A stretch of 64,000 nt of DNA from Pseudomonas sp. P7548 (lineage in GTDB: Bacteria > Pseudomonadota > Gammaproteobacteria > Pseudomonadales > Pseudomonadaceae), in assembly GCF_013386585.1 (NCBI RefSeq), contig NZ_JACARO010000059.1, positions 43,032 through 107,031 of the forward strand, written 5' to 3'. The notes under the pieces are model-generated. The model made no database searches, was not told where the DNA came from, and was given only the letters and a program-made list of their open reading frames with translations. Of the stretch, positions 34,147-43,019 are shown in pieces. Numbering within the stretch: position 1 is the stretch's first letter; every line of letters begins with the position of its first letter. Position numbers and translations under genes: made by a program.

Positions 34147-34174
34147 TGTAGGAGCCGGCAAGCCGGCTCCTACA
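34147..34174. repeat. 28-bp REP-like palindrome (second copy)
   Basis: Identical in all 28 bases to 14755-14782: TGTAGGAGCCGGC-AA-GCCGGCTCCTACA. Placed just after the DUF1329 stop codon. Confidence 0.8.
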
Positions 34175-34177
34175 GAG

Positions 34178-34213
34178 AAAGGCCGGGCTCCCTTGGGAAT
34201 TCCGGCCTTTTTT
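34178..34213 (+). terminator. rho-independent terminator after DUF1329
   Basis: Stem AAAGGCCGG / CCGGCCTTT with a 15-base loop, followed by further T residues. Confidence 0.8.
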
Positions 34214-34314
34214 ATGGCTTGAAATCAGTTCGCTGAATACTTCTTCAACAACCGCCGACCACAGGACTAGGGTAGGCGCCAGGTTGCATAACAATAAAAA
34301 AGCAGGATGCAGCA

Positions 34315-36819
34315 ATGACCGCCATGACACGCTGCCTGGACCGTCCTGGATTCATGCCACGGCTGTCCTCCCACCATTTATTGCGCCCGCGCCTGGCCGA
34401 ACCGTTGCTGGCGGCGCAGGTGCGCGTGAAGTTGCTGTGCGCGCCCGGTGGCAGCGGCAAAAGTGCGTTGCTCGCTGAGTGCGCCATGCAGGCGCCGGTG
34501 GGTTGCCAGGTGTACTGGTTGCCACTCAATGGCGCGGTCTTGAGCCCCCTCGAGCTGTGCCAGCGGCTGGCGCAAAACCTTGGCCTGGTGTTTACCGATG
34601 AAGCCTCGCTGCTGCTGGACCTTTCCCGATGGCAAACCCCAGCATGGGTATTCCTCGACGACTTCTGTCGTCTACCCACGCCAGGCACCGACGCCTTGCT
34701 CGACCGCCTGTTCACCTCCAGCAGCCCCGCGCTGACGTGGTGGCTGGGTGCGCGCCGACGGCCGTTATGCAACTGGCCACGCTTGCTGCTCGATGATGAG
34801 CTGTTGGAGTGCGGCGCCGAATTGGCATTCAACCCGGCGGAGGTCCAGTCACTGCTGCGGCATACGCCAGGGCAGTCGGTTGAACGTGTCATGCAGTTCA
34901 GCGGCGGCTGGTGCGCGGGCGTGCGCATCGCTTTGCTGGGGGACGGCCACCCCGAAAAAACCTTGTTCGACTACCTGCAACACGAACTGTTCGGCACCTT
35001 GCCCGCCGAGCTGGCAGAGGCCTGGCGCGTACTCGCCCATCTGCCACGCTTTAATGCAGGGCTGTGCGAGCACTTGTTCGGTTTTGGTGACGGTGACCAC
35101 TACCTGCGGGAGTTGCAGGCGCTCGGCGCGTTTATCCAACCTTGGGAAGACACCGACTGGCTCCAGGTCTTCCCGCCGCTTGCCCGATTACTGAGTGACG
35201 AGCCCTGGCCGGCCAAACGCTCCTGGCACCGGCGGGCCTGCCAGTGGTTCACCGCCGAGCAGGACTGGCAGGCCGCCTTCGAGCAGGCGCTGCTCGCCGA
35301 AGAGTACGAAGTGGCCGTGAGCCTGTTGCAGCACTTCAGTTTCGAAGACCTGTTCCGCCAGCAGAACGCCGCGTTGTTGTTGCGCCTGCACGAGCAGCAT
35401 GGCGATGAATTGATGCTCGGCTCTGCGCAACTGGTCGGGCTGGTCACGGCTGCGTTGCTGTTCGCCGGGCGCTTTGAGCAGGCCGCGCAATGTATCGACC
35501 AACTGGCACGTTTTGCGCCGCAACCGACGGCGGCCCAGCAACGTTATCTGCTGGCGCGCTGGCAGGCGCAGTGGGGCTGGTTGTTGCACCTGGGCGGCGA
35601 TGCCGAGCGTTCCCGCGAGCACTTTCTGGAGGCGCTGCAAGCCTTGCCCGACAGTGCGTGGACGTCACGCCTGATGTGCTTGTCGGGGCTGACCCAGCAA
35701 GCCTTGCTGCGCGGCGAGCTCGATACCGCCCAAGCCTTGAGCCGTGAGGCGCTGTGCCTGGCGCGTGCCCACGGCTCGCTGCTGCTGGAGTCTCTGTTGG
35801 AACTGGATCACGCGCAATTGCTCGAACAGCGGGGCGCGCCGTACCGGGCACAAAGCCTGCTCGAACAAGTGCAAGCGAGGTTGCTTCAACAGCGGCTGAA
35901 GGCCGGCCCGCTGGTGGGGCGCATCGCGTTGCGGCGCGGGCACCTGGCGTTGCGCCAAGGCCAGGATGAATTGGCGGCCGAGTGTTTCGACGCGGGCTTG
36001 AAGATGTGCCTGCACAGTCAGGACAAGCGCGTGCTGTACGGGTTTCTTGGGTTGGCATTGTTGGCGGCGAACCGTGGCGATTACGCCCAGGCGTTTATCC
36101 AGTTGCGTGAGGCCGAGCGCTTGATGCAACAACGCCACGTACCGGACACGGTGTATCGCGCGGTGTTGTTGTTGGTCAGCGGGCATTTCTGGTTGCAGCA
36201 AGGTCGCGCTGAATTGACGGTGGAAGCGGTTCGCCGGGTGTTGCGCCACTTCCGTGGGCCAAACGCCCGCCAGGCGCCGCCGGCCACGCTGGAATTGATA
36301 CCGCGCCTGGAATACCTGCTGGTATTGGCCGAGGTCAGACTGGGCTGCGCCGAGCAACCGATCCCACGGCTCACGGCCTTGCTCGACGCCACCCGCGAGC
36401 GCGGCATGCTGTGCCTGGAAACCGAGCTGCAGTTGGTGTTGGGGGAGGTGGCTTGGCAACTGGGTGACGCCGTCCAGGCCCGCAGTGCGTTGCGTGCGGG
36501 CTTGGAGTTGGCAGGGCGTTGCCAGGTGCAACAAGCCATTCGCGAGTTGCGCCTGCGTTCCCCCGGGTTGTTGAGTGAGCTGGGCCTGGAGCCACAGGCG
36601 ACGCCCGCCGGTGCGGTGGACAACCCGCTGAGCCAGCGCGAGCTGGAGGTGCTGCAATTGATTGCCCTGGGCAACTCTAATCTGGAAATCGCCGACCGTT
36701 TGTTTATCTCTCTGCACACCGTGAAGACCCACGCACGGCGTATTCACAGCAAGCTGGGCGTGGAGCGGCGCACGCAAGCGGTGGCCAAGGCCAAGACATT
36801 GGGCTTGATGGGCGGTTGA
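34315..36819 (+). CDS. MalT-like LuxR-family transcriptional activator (LAL type)
   Basis: An 834-residue regulator. ATG 34315 has AGGA 7 bases upstream. The N-terminal STAND ATPase has Walker A C-A-P-G-G-S-G-K-S-A (about 42-51) and Walker B V-F-L-D-D-F (about 112-117). A long helical repeat region rich in Leu/Ala/Gln (about 330-750) resembles TPR-like MalT sensor domains. The C-terminus is a LuxR/FixJ HTH (L-S-Q-R-E-L-E-V-L-Q-L-I to the end). Such regulators control nearby catabolic or uptake genes, so DUF1302/DUF1329 is the likely target. The inducer is unknown. Confidence 0.88.
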   Translation: MTAMTRCLDRPGFMPRLSSHHLLRPRLAEPLLAAQVRVKLLCAPGGSGKSALLAECAMQAPVGCQVYWLPLNGAVLSPLELCQRLAQNLGLVFTDEASLLLDLSRWQTPAWVFLDDFCRLPTPGTDALLDRLFTSSSPALTWWLGARRRPLCNWPRLLLDDELLECGAELAFNPAEVQSLLRHTPGQSVERVMQFSGGWCAGVRIALLGDGHPEKTLFDYLQHELFGTLPAELAEAWRVLAHLPRFNAGLCEHLFGFGDGDHYLRELQALGAFIQPWEDTDWLQVFPPLARLLSDEPWPAKRSWHRRACQWFTAEQDWQAAFEQALLAEEYEVAVSLLQHFSFEDLFRQQNAALLLRLHEQHGDELMLGSAQLVGLVTAALLFAGRFEQAAQCIDQLARFAPQPTAAQQRYLLARWQAQWGWLLHLGGDAERSREHFLEALQALPDSAWTSRLMCLSGLTQQALLRGELDTAQALSREALCLARAHGSLLLESLLELDHAQLLEQRGAPYRAQSLLEQVQARLLQQRLKAGPLVGRIALRRGHLALRQGQDELAAECFDAGLKMCLHSQDKRVLYGFLGLALLAANRGDYAQAFIQLREAERLMQQRHVPDTVYRAVLLLVSGHFWLQQGRAELTVEAVRRVLRHFRGPNARQAPPATLELIPRLEYLLVLAEVRLGCAEQPIPRLTALLDATRERGMLCLETELQLVLGEVAWQLGDAVQARSALRAGLELAGRCQVQQAIRELRLRSPGLLSELGLEPQATPAGAVDNPLSQRELEVLQLIALGNSNLEIADRLFISLHTVKTHARRIHSKLGVERRTQAVAKAKTLGLMGG

Positions 36820-36822
36820 AGG

Positions 36823-37695
36823 TTAAGCGAACGCCTGGCGGTATTCCCCGGGCGTCGCGCCCATGGCCTGGCGGAAACGGTGGGTGAAGTGGCTGGCGCT
36901 GGAGAAGCCGCACAACCAGGCGATCTCGCCCAGCGGCAGGGTGCCCCCACGCAGCAAGGCTTGTGCGCGGGCCAGACGGCGCGCCAGCAGGTATTGGTGC
37001 GGCGGCAGGCCGAAGCTTTGGCGGAACATCCGCGCAAAGTGGTATTCCGACAACGCACACAAACCGGCGAGTTGACCGAGGCTGATCGGCTCTTCCAAGT
37101 GATGCTCGATGTAGTCCACCAACAGCCGCCGCTGGTGTGCGGCCAGCCCGCCTTTCAAGCGCAACCCTTCACGTGCGCCCACCTGGCTGAGCAAGGTGTG
37201 GCTGAGCATTTCATGGGCCAGGCTGCTGGTCAGCAAGCGCTCGGCCGGTTCTTGCCAGTTGAGCGCGATCAATTGGTGAAAACGTTGGGCCTGGCGGGCG
37301 TCTTCAAGAAAGGTGCTTTCGCGCAATTGCAGCTCGCGGGGCTCGCGGTCGAGCAGGGTGACGCAGCCGAGGGCAAACTGCTCCGGACTGAAATACACGT
37401 GGGCCAGGCGGATTTCGCCGTTGATCACCCAGGCCGAGCGGTGTTCGGCCGGCAGGATGCACAGCTTGTCGGGGCCGCCCTTGGTGCCCGGCTGGTCGCG
37501 GCGGAACGTGCCGGTGCCGCCGCCGATATAGCACGACAAGGTATGGTGGCCCGGCGCCTGGTAATCCTGGGAGTCGTGGTGGTTGCTCCACAAGGCTGCC
37601 GACAAGCCGTCACCGAGCTCGGCGCAGGCTTCGAGGCGAGCGTGGGGCGAGCGGTTGAGGGCTTGAAAGACTTGCAGGGATTGCAGATCAGGCAT
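36823..37695 (-). CDS. AraC-family regulator
   Basis: A 290-residue protein with a cupin-type N-terminal sensor (about 20-170) and a C-terminal double-HTH AraC domain (about 190-288). The latter shows S-E-Y-H-F-A-R-M-F-R-Q-S-F-G in the first HTH and G-F-S-S-A-S-H-F-T-H-R-F-R in the second. The stop lies three bases from the convergent MalT-like gene's stop. It is divergent from the EamA exporter with about 140 bases between, so it probably controls that exporter. Confidence 0.9.
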   Translation of the reverse strand: MPDLQSLQVFQALNRSPHARLEACAELGDGLSAALWSNHHDSQDYQAPGHHTLSCYIGGGTGTFRRDQPGTKGGPDKLCILPAEHRSAWVINGEIRLAHVYFSPEQFALGCVTLLDREPRELQLRESTFLEDARQAQRFHQLIALNWQEPAERLLTSSLAHEMLSHTLLSQVGAREGLRLKGGLAAHQRRLLVDYIEHHLEEPISLGQLAGLCALSEYHFARMFRQSFGLPPHQYLLARRLARAQALLRGGTLPLGEIAWLCGFSSASHFTHRFRQAMGATPGEYRQAFA

Positions 37696-37833
37696 GGTGT
37701 GTATTCTCCGACGCCTTGCATCCTACTCCGCGCGGGTTGCGCTGTGATCCCGTGATCCGACAAAAGCGCAAGAATGTGCAAGAGATCGGGGCTGGCTGCG
37801 AGGGACACTGTGGCTCAATCACCGGAGCCCACC

Positions 37834-38736
37834 ATGAACCTTTTCCTGTATTTACTCACCGTGCTGATCTGGGGCACCACCTGGATCGCCCTCAAATGGC
37901 AGTTGGGCGTTGTGGCGATTCCCGTGTCGATCGTCTATCGCTTTGGCCTCGCGGCCCTGGTGCTGTTTGCGCTGTTGTTGCTCAGCCGCAAGTTGCAGGT
38001 GATGAACCGACGCGGGCACCTGATCTGCCTGGCCCAGGGCTTGTGCCTGTTTTGCGTGAACTTCATGTGCTTTCTCACCGCCAGCCAATGGATCCCCAGC
38101 GGCCTGGTGGCCGTGGTGTTTTCCACCGCCACGCTGTGGAACGCGCTGAATGCCCGGGTGTTCTTTGGCCAACGTGTAGCGCGCAACGTATTGATGGGCG
38201 GCGCGCTGGGCTTGTTGGGGCTGGGCTTCTTGTTCTGGCCGGAACTGGTCGGGCATACCGCCAGCCCGCAGACCTTGCTGGGGTTAGGCCTGGCGTTGCT
38301 CGGCACGATGTGTTTCTCGGCGGGCAACATGCTCTCGAGCCTGCAACAGAAGGCCGGGCTCAAGCCGCTGACCACCAACGCCTGGGGCATGGCTTACGGG
38401 GCGGCGATGCTGGCGACCTACTGCGCGGTGCGCGGCATCCCGTTCGACATGGATTGGAGCGCGCGTTATATCGGCGCCCTGTGGTACCTGGTGATCCCGG
38501 GCTCGGTGATCGGCTTTACCGCCTACCTCACCCTGGTCGGGCGTATGGGCCCGGAGCGTGCGGCGTACTGCACCGTGCTGTTCCCGGTGGTGGCGCTGAA
38601 CGTCTCGGCGTTTGCCGAGGGCTACCAATGGACCGCGCCCGCGCTGGCGGGGTTGGTGTTGGTGATGTTGGGCAATGTGTTGGTGTTTCGAAAGCCCAAA
38701 CCTGCGAACGTAATCTTAAAGGCGAAGACAATCTAA
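37834..38736 (+). CDS. EamA/DMT-family transporter
   Basis: A 300-residue inner-membrane protein with ten predicted helices in two EamA repeats, the drug/metabolite transporter layout. ATG 37834 has GGAG upstream. The N-terminal helix carries the common W-G-T-T-W motif, and proline and glycine positions in each repeat match the family. Such proteins export amino acids or related metabolites; the substrate is not assignable. The divergent AraC gene is the probable regulator. A shortened REP hairpin immediately follows the stop codon. Confidence 0.9.
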   Translation: MNLFLYLLTVLIWGTTWIALKWQLGVVAIPVSIVYRFGLAALVLFALLLLSRKLQVMNRRGHLICLAQGLCLFCVNFMCFLTASQWIPSGLVAVVFSTATLWNALNARVFFGQRVARNVLMGGALGLLGLGFLFWPELVGHTASPQTLLGLGLALLGTMCFSAGNMLSSLQQKAGLKPLTTNAWGMAYGAAMLATYCAVRGIPFDMDWSARYIGALWYLVIPGSVIGFTAYLTLVGRMGPERAAYCTVLFPVVALNVSAFAEGYQWTAPALAGLVLVMLGNVLVFRKPKPANVILKAKTI

Positions 38737-38765
38737 TGTGGGAGCGAGCAAGCCCGCTCCCACAT
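38737..38765. repeat. collapsed REP hairpin
   Basis: The two GTGGGAGCG-type arms of a REPIN sit almost back to back (TGTGGGAGCG ... AGCAAGCCCGCTCCCACA), with the variable centre missing. It lies one base after the EamA stop codon and before the convergent norR stop, where it could also act as a terminator. Confidence 0.7.
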
Positions 38766-38784
38766 TTGGATTGTGTTGACCTTT

Positions 38785-40332
38785 CTATTTGAGGCCCAGG
38801 CGCTTGGCCATGCGGCCGAGGTTGGCGCGGTCCAGTCCCAGTTCTCGGGCGGCGCTGGCCCAGTTGTGCTGATGGCGTTCCAGGCAGGCGCTGATCACCT
38901 GGCGCTGGTACTCCTCGGTGGCCTGGCGCAGGTCGCCGGTGACCACGGGGGCTGTTTCGGTCGCGGCTTCCAGTGCAGGCGGCGCGCTGACGTCGGGCAG
39001 GTCCAGGTCCTGGGCGCTCAGGCTGAGGATCTTCGGCCGCTCGCGGCAATTGCCCAGGGCCTTGAGTGCGCTGCGGCCAATCAAATGTTCCAGCTCCCGC
39101 ACGTTACCTGGCCAGTTGTAGGCCAGCAGCGCCGCCTGGGCATCGCTGGTCAGGCGCAGGCTGCCCAGGCCCATGCGCGAGCGGTTTTGCTCCAGAAAGT
39201 AACCCGCCAGCAACAACACATCACGGCCACGCTCGCGCAGCGCCGGCACTTGCAGCGGGTACACGCTCAGGCGGTGGTAGAAGTCGGCGCGGTAGCGGCC
39301 GTTACGCACCTCCTCGGCGAGGTCGCGGTTGGTGGCGGCGATCAGGCGCACATCCACCTGGTGCTCCTTGTCCGACCCCAGGCGCTGCAACTGACCGCTT
39401 TGCAGCACGCGCAACAGCTTGGCCTGCACGGTCAGGGACAACTCGCCCACTTCGTCCAGGAACAGCGTGCCGCCATTGGCCAGCTCGAATTTGCCACGGC
39501 GTTCGTTCAGCGCGCCGGTAAAGGCGCCGCGCACGTGGCCGAACAGTTCGCTCTCGACCAGGGTTTCCGGCAGGGCCGCGCAGTTGAGGCTGATCAGCGG
39601 TTTGTCGGCGCGTGCGGACGCGGCATGGATCGCCTGCGCCACCAACTCTTTGCCCACGCCGGTTTCGCCGGTGATCAGCACCGTCAGGTCGCTGCCGCCC
39701 ACCAGTTTGATTTCCTCGACCAGGCGCTTGTGTGCCTTGCTCTGACCGATCATTTCCTTGTGCTGCTGGCCGCTGGCCTGGCGGTAGATTTCGGCGCGCT
39801 GGTGTTCATCTTCGGCGCGCAGGGCCAGGCGTTCGATGCGCTCGGCGACATTCACCGTGGCCGCCGCCAGGCTGGCGAAGGCTTGCAGGGCGTCCAGTTC
39901 GACCCGTTCGAAACGCTCAGTGTCGAGGGCGTCCAAGGTCAGCAGTCCCCACGGCCGGTCGTCGACAAACAACGGGCAGCCCATGCAATCGTGGACTTCC
40001 AGGTGCCCGTGCATACCGTCCACCAGTCCGTCGTAGGGGTCGGGCAGTTGGCTGTCACTGTCAAAGCGGGTCGGGCCGGGGCTGCTGAGCAGCACCTCAA
40101 AGCGTGGGTGCTCACTGACCTTGAAGCGTCGACCCAGGGTGTCGGCACTCAAGCCATCCACCGCCAGCGGCACCAACCACTCGCCGTCCAGGCGCAACAA
40201 CGCGGCGGCGTCGCAGGGCAGCAGGGCGCGCATGGCCTGCAGCAGGCGGCGGTAGCGCTCGCTTTCGGGCAGATCGCGGGACAGGTCGGCGACCAGGGGG
40301 AGCAGGGTGGTGAGCAGGGAGTGTGCAGTCAT
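38785..40332 (-). CDS. norR: nitric-oxide-responsive sigma-54 activator NorR
   Basis: A 515-residue enhancer-binding protein. An N-terminal GAF domain (about 20-175) carries the non-haem iron that senses NO. The AAA+ domain (about 190-425) has Walker A G-E-T-G-V-G-K-E and the sigma-54 contact loop G-A-F-T-G-A. A Fis-type HTH occupies about 475-515. Divergent from hmp, with four NorR-type palindromes between them, one overlapping its own start codon. Expected to activate hmp on NO exposure through RpoN. Confidence 0.93.
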   Translation of the reverse strand: MTAHSLLTTLLPLVADLSRDLPESERYRRLLQAMRALLPCDAAALLRLDGEWLVPLAVDGLSADTLGRRFKVSEHPRFEVLLSSPGPTRFDSDSQLPDPYDGLVDGMHGHLEVHDCMGCPLFVDDRPWGLLTLDALDTERFERVELDALQAFASLAAATVNVAERIERLALRAEDEHQRAEIYRQASGQQHKEMIGQSKAHKRLVEEIKLVGGSDLTVLITGETGVGKELVAQAIHAASARADKPLISLNCAALPETLVESELFGHVRGAFTGALNERRGKFELANGGTLFLDEVGELSLTVQAKLLRVLQSGQLQRLGSDKEHQVDVRLIAATNRDLAEEVRNGRYRADFYHRLSVYPLQVPALRERGRDVLLLAGYFLEQNRSRMGLGSLRLTSDAQAALLAYNWPGNVRELEHLIGRSALKALGNCRERPKILSLSAQDLDLPDVSAPPALEAATETAPVVTGDLRQATEEYQRQVISACLERHQHNWASAARELGLDRANLGRMAKRLGLK

Positions 40333-40408
40333 AATGACTCCTTGTAGTCCTTATGACTATACGGTGTAGGAAGTCAAAATGACTATAAATTATTCAAGTC
40401 ATTGAAAT
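40328..40408. promoter_or_regulatory. four NorR-type operator sites
   Basis: GTCATAATGAC (40328-40338), GTCCTTATGAC (40347-40357), GTCAAAATGAC (40373-40383) and GTCATTGAAAT (40398-40408). The first and third are perfect GTCA-N3-TGAC palindromes; the second differs by one base; the fourth is a half site. Centres are 19, 26 and 25 bases apart. The NorR core GT-N7-AC is kept in the first three. The first overlaps the norR start codon, suggesting autorepression. Confidence 0.75.
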
Positions 40409-40424
40409 ATAAGGATTAAAAAAT

Positions 40425-40440
40425 TGGCACGAATACTGAG
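40425..40440 (+). promoter_or_regulatory. sigma-54 promoter of hmp
   Basis: TGGCACG (40425-40431) is an exact -24 box, followed after four bases by CTGAG where TTGCA is expected, so the -12 GC has become GA. The position, just downstream of the NorR sites and about 40 bases before the hmp ATG, fits a NorR/RpoN promoter with a weak -12 element. Confidence 0.6.
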
Positions 40441-40479
40441 TATCTAAAGGCAATCAGTCAAAAGACCCAGGAGTCTGCC

Positions 40480-41661
40480 ATGCTTAGTGCCCAAGACCGT
40501 GCCATCGTCAAATCCACTGTGCCCCTGCTGGAAAGCGGCGGCGAAGCGCTGATCACCCATTTCTATCGCATGATGCTCTCCGAGTACCCGCAGGTTCGCC
40601 CGCTGTTCAACCAGGCCCACCAGGCCAGTGGCGACCAGCCCCGCGCCTTGGCCAACGGCGTGCTGATGTACGCACGGCACATCGACCAACTGGACCAACT
40701 GGGCGACCTCGTCGCCAAGATCATCAACAAGCACGTGGCCCTGCAGATCCTGCCAGAGCACTACCCGATCGTCGGCGCCTGCCTGCTGCGTGCGATTTCC
40801 GAAGTGCTGGGCAGCGAGATCGCCACGCCTGAGGTGATGAGTGCCTGGGGCGCCGCCTATGGCCAACTGGCCGACATCCTGATCGGCGCCGAAGCCGCCA
40901 TCTACGACGAAAAAGCCCAGGCCCCGGGCGGCTGGCGCGGTGCGCGGCCGTTCATCCTGGTCAAGCGTGTGGAGGAGAGCGATGAAATCATCTCCTTCTA
41001 TTTTGCCCCGGTGGACAATGGCCCGATCCTGGCGGCTGCACCTGGCCAATACATTGGCATGAAGCTGGTGCTCGACGGTGAAGAAGTGCGCCGCAACTAT
41101 TCCCTCTCGGCCTTGAGCGATGCGGGCCTGTACCGCATCAGCGTCAAGCGCGAAGCCGGTGGGCGGGTGTCCAACTACCTGCATGACCAGATGCACGTCG
41201 GCGCGACCATCGACCTGTTCCCGCCGTCGGGCGAGTTCACCCTGGCGGCCAGTGACAAACCGCTGGTGCTGATCAGCGGCGGCGTGGGCATCACGCCGAC
41301 CCTGCCGATGCTGGAAGCGGCCCTGGCCACCGAGCGCCCGGTGCACTTTATCCATTGTGCGCGTAACGGCGGGGTGCATGCGTTCCGTGACTGGGTGGAC
41401 GGCCTGGCCGCCAAGCACCCGCAGCTCAAGCGCTTTTACTGCTATGCCGAGGACGATGGCATCAGCCCGGCCGCAGACAAGGTGGGCATGCTGACCCAGG
41501 AGCAACTGGCGGCGTGGTTGCCGGAGCAGCGTGATGTGGATGCGTACTTCCTGGGGCCTAAGGGTTTCATGGGCGCGGTCAAGCGCCACCTCAAGGCGTT
41601 GGGTGTGCCGGACAAACAAAGCCGTTATGAATTCTTCGGCCCGGCGTCGGCGTTGGAATAA
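40480..41661 (+). CDS. hmp: flavohaemoglobin, nitric oxide dioxygenase
   Basis: Detoxifies NO to nitrate using O2 and NAD(P)H. The 393 residues comprise a globin domain (1 to about 138; proximal His in K-H-V-A-L-Q-I near residue 85, distal Phe/Tyr/Gln positions present), a FAD domain (about 150-260, R-R-N-Y-S-L-S) and an NAD domain (about 265-393, G-G-V-G-I-T-P-T and the C-terminal E-F-F-G-P). AGGAG precedes the ATG. Controlled by divergent norR. Hairpin terminator after the stop codon. Confidence 0.97.
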   Translation: MLSAQDRAIVKSTVPLLESGGEALITHFYRMMLSEYPQVRPLFNQAHQASGDQPRALANGVLMYARHIDQLDQLGDLVAKIINKHVALQILPEHYPIVGACLLRAISEVLGSEIATPEVMSAWGAAYGQLADILIGAEAAIYDEKAQAPGGWRGARPFILVKRVEESDEIISFYFAPVDNGPILAAAPGQYIGMKLVLDGEEVRRNYSLSALSDAGLYRISVKREAGGRVSNYLHDQMHVGATIDLFPPSGEFTLAASDKPLVLISGGVGITPTLPMLEAALATERPVHFIHCARNGGVHAFRDWVDGLAAKHPQLKRFYCYAEDDGISPAADKVGMLTQEQLAAWLPEQRDVDAYFLGPKGFMGAVKRHLKALGVPDKQSRYEFFGPASALE

Positions 41662-41670
41662 CGCGGTCAA

Positions 41671-41703
41671 AAATGTGGGAGTGGCGGTGCCACTCCCACA
41701 TTT
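41671..41703 (+). terminator. hairpin terminator after hmp
   Basis: A perfect stem of about 15 bp, AAATGTGGGAGTGGC / GCCACTCCCACATTT, with a GGT loop. A-runs before and T-runs after allow use from both sides. Its sequence is a REP-derived single hairpin variant of the GTGGGAG class. Confidence 0.75.
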
Positions 41704-41810
41704 GTTTCTCTATTCCCCCCGATTAATCCCCCGTTAACCCCCTTCTGTTTAAACCACTCTCTGTGTGTAAACTTGCGGCCATTGGCACAACCAAACAAAG
41801 GGAACCCGAG

Positions 41811-42317
41811 ATGAGTGACGAATTGCGTTTAGGCAGGGAGCGGCGCTTTCTGGTGTTGCTGGGCATCATCTGCCTGGCGCTGATCGGCGGTGCGCTGTAC
41901 ATGCAGGTGGTGTTGGGCGAGGCGCCTTGCCCGCTGTGTATCCTGCAGCGCTATGCGTTGCTGCTGATTGCCGTGTTCGCGTTCATCGGCGCGGCCATGC
42001 GCACCAAAGGCGCGGTCACGCTGTTCGAAGGGTTGGTGATTCTGAGCGCCCTGGGTGGCGTCGCGGCGGCCGGTCATCATGTGTACACCCAGTTCTTCCC
42101 AGAGGTCAGCTGCGGCGTGGACGTGCTGCAGCCGATCGTCGATGAGCTGCCCCTGGCCAAGGTGTTCCCGTTGGGGTTCCAGGTGGATGGCTTCTGCAGC
42201 ACGCCGTACCCACCGATCCTCGGCCTGTCCCTGGCGCAGTGGGCGCTGGTGGCGTTCGTGCTGACGGTGATCCTGGTGCCGCTGGGCATCTACCGTAATC
42301 GCCAACGCAGGGCCTGA
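41811..42317 (+). CDS. dsbB: disulfide bond formation protein B
   Basis: An inner-membrane quinone reductase (168 residues) that re-oxidises periplasmic DsbA. Four membrane helices, the periplasmic C-P-L-C pair (about residues 41-44) and the second Cys pair, in V-S-C-G-V-D and G-F-C-S-T-P-Y-P-P, are all present. GGGAACCCGAG precedes ATG 41811. It sits directly upstream of the cyo leader, and its transcript ends at a strong terminator. Pseudomonads often carry two DsbB copies, and I cannot tell which this is. Confidence 0.93.
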   Translation: MSDELRLGRERRFLVLLGIICLALIGGALYMQVVLGEAPCPLCILQRYALLLIAVFAFIGAAMRTKGAVTLFEGLVILSALGGVAAAGHHVYTQFFPEVSCGVDVLQPIVDELPLAKVFPLGFQVDGFCSTPYPPILGLSLAQWALVAFVLTVILVPLGIYRNRQRRA

Positions 42318-42328
42318 GTCGGTTATGC

Positions 42329-42368
42329 AAAACGCCCCGGTTCTCCTGATGGGAGGCCGGGGCGTTTT
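42329..42368 (+). terminator. rho-independent terminator after dsbB
   Basis: AAAACGCCCCGG / CCGGGGCGTTTT stem around a loop of about 16 bases (which can itself pair in part), ending in TTTT. Confidence 0.88.
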
Positions 42369-42715
42369 GCTGTGTAGGAATTTGTGAAATTGCCGTGACG
42401 AGGAGCAATTTCGGGCGTGCGCAGCGTGCGACATGTTGTCACACGGAACCTGTCGCAGGACGTTTCTGACCCAATGCGCAACCTATTAAATTTGCCTCGG
42501 GCGCGTGATGTGTGCTGTCAGTTCGTCGTTTGAACGATCCCGCGAAACGCCTGTCGTCCGAGCCGTTCGGTGATGTCCGAATGCCTTGTTTTATGGGGGG
42601 TTGGATCCGTTTCGCATGCCCTTACAGCGTGTAAGGGATGTGACGGTTTACCGAATAACACGGCAATTTTTGTGGTTTTTGTTGAGAATCGAACGCGATA
42701 AGATCGCGAACCGTT

Positions 42716-42739
42716 GCAATAATGGTGAAGGATTATTGC
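42716..42739. promoter_or_regulatory. 8-bp inverted repeat upstream of cyoA
   Basis: GCAATAAT-GGTGAAGG-ATTATTGC is a perfect 8+8 palindrome at the border of the AT-rich presumed promoter. A dimeric regulator site is plausible; which regulator is unknown. Confidence 0.45.
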
Positions 42740-42955
42740 TGTAATCGATAAAAATTATTTCTTTATAAGACATGGTTTATACATCGCTAGCTAACTACAA
42801 TCGCCCGCACTGAATGTCCGGTGCTGTTCAATATTTGAGCATTGGAGCGGTCGAGGGGCAGATGGATGGCTCTGTGCGACCCCAGGTTCCGGCAGCCTTT
42901 CAACTATCCGCACCAAATGGAATTGGTCTGTAACAAGGCCTTTAACCACGAAATC

Positions 42956-43019
42956 GAATAAGAACTCACCGCAGGTCCGTGAAACGCTCCGTTATGGCGT
43001 AGCGGGCAGGCTCTTATTC
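42956..43019 (+). ncRNA. possible structured 5' leader element of cyoA
   Basis: GAATAAGA (42956-42963) pairs exactly with TCTTATTC (43012-43019). Between them CGCT...AGCG can form an inner hairpin. This looks like a closed, branched RNA about 90 bases before the cyoA start. It does not match a riboswitch class I know. Confidence 0.3.

Noticed and set aside
38773..40347. Long open frame of 524 codons on the plus strand opposite norR
   Set aside because: It is the antisense shadow of norR caused by high GC codon bias; it lacks a ribosome site and domain-like sequence.
42661..42721. ANR/FNR box upstream of cyoA
   Set aside because: TTGAGAATCGAAC is present but lacks the TTGAT-N4-ATCAA symmetry.
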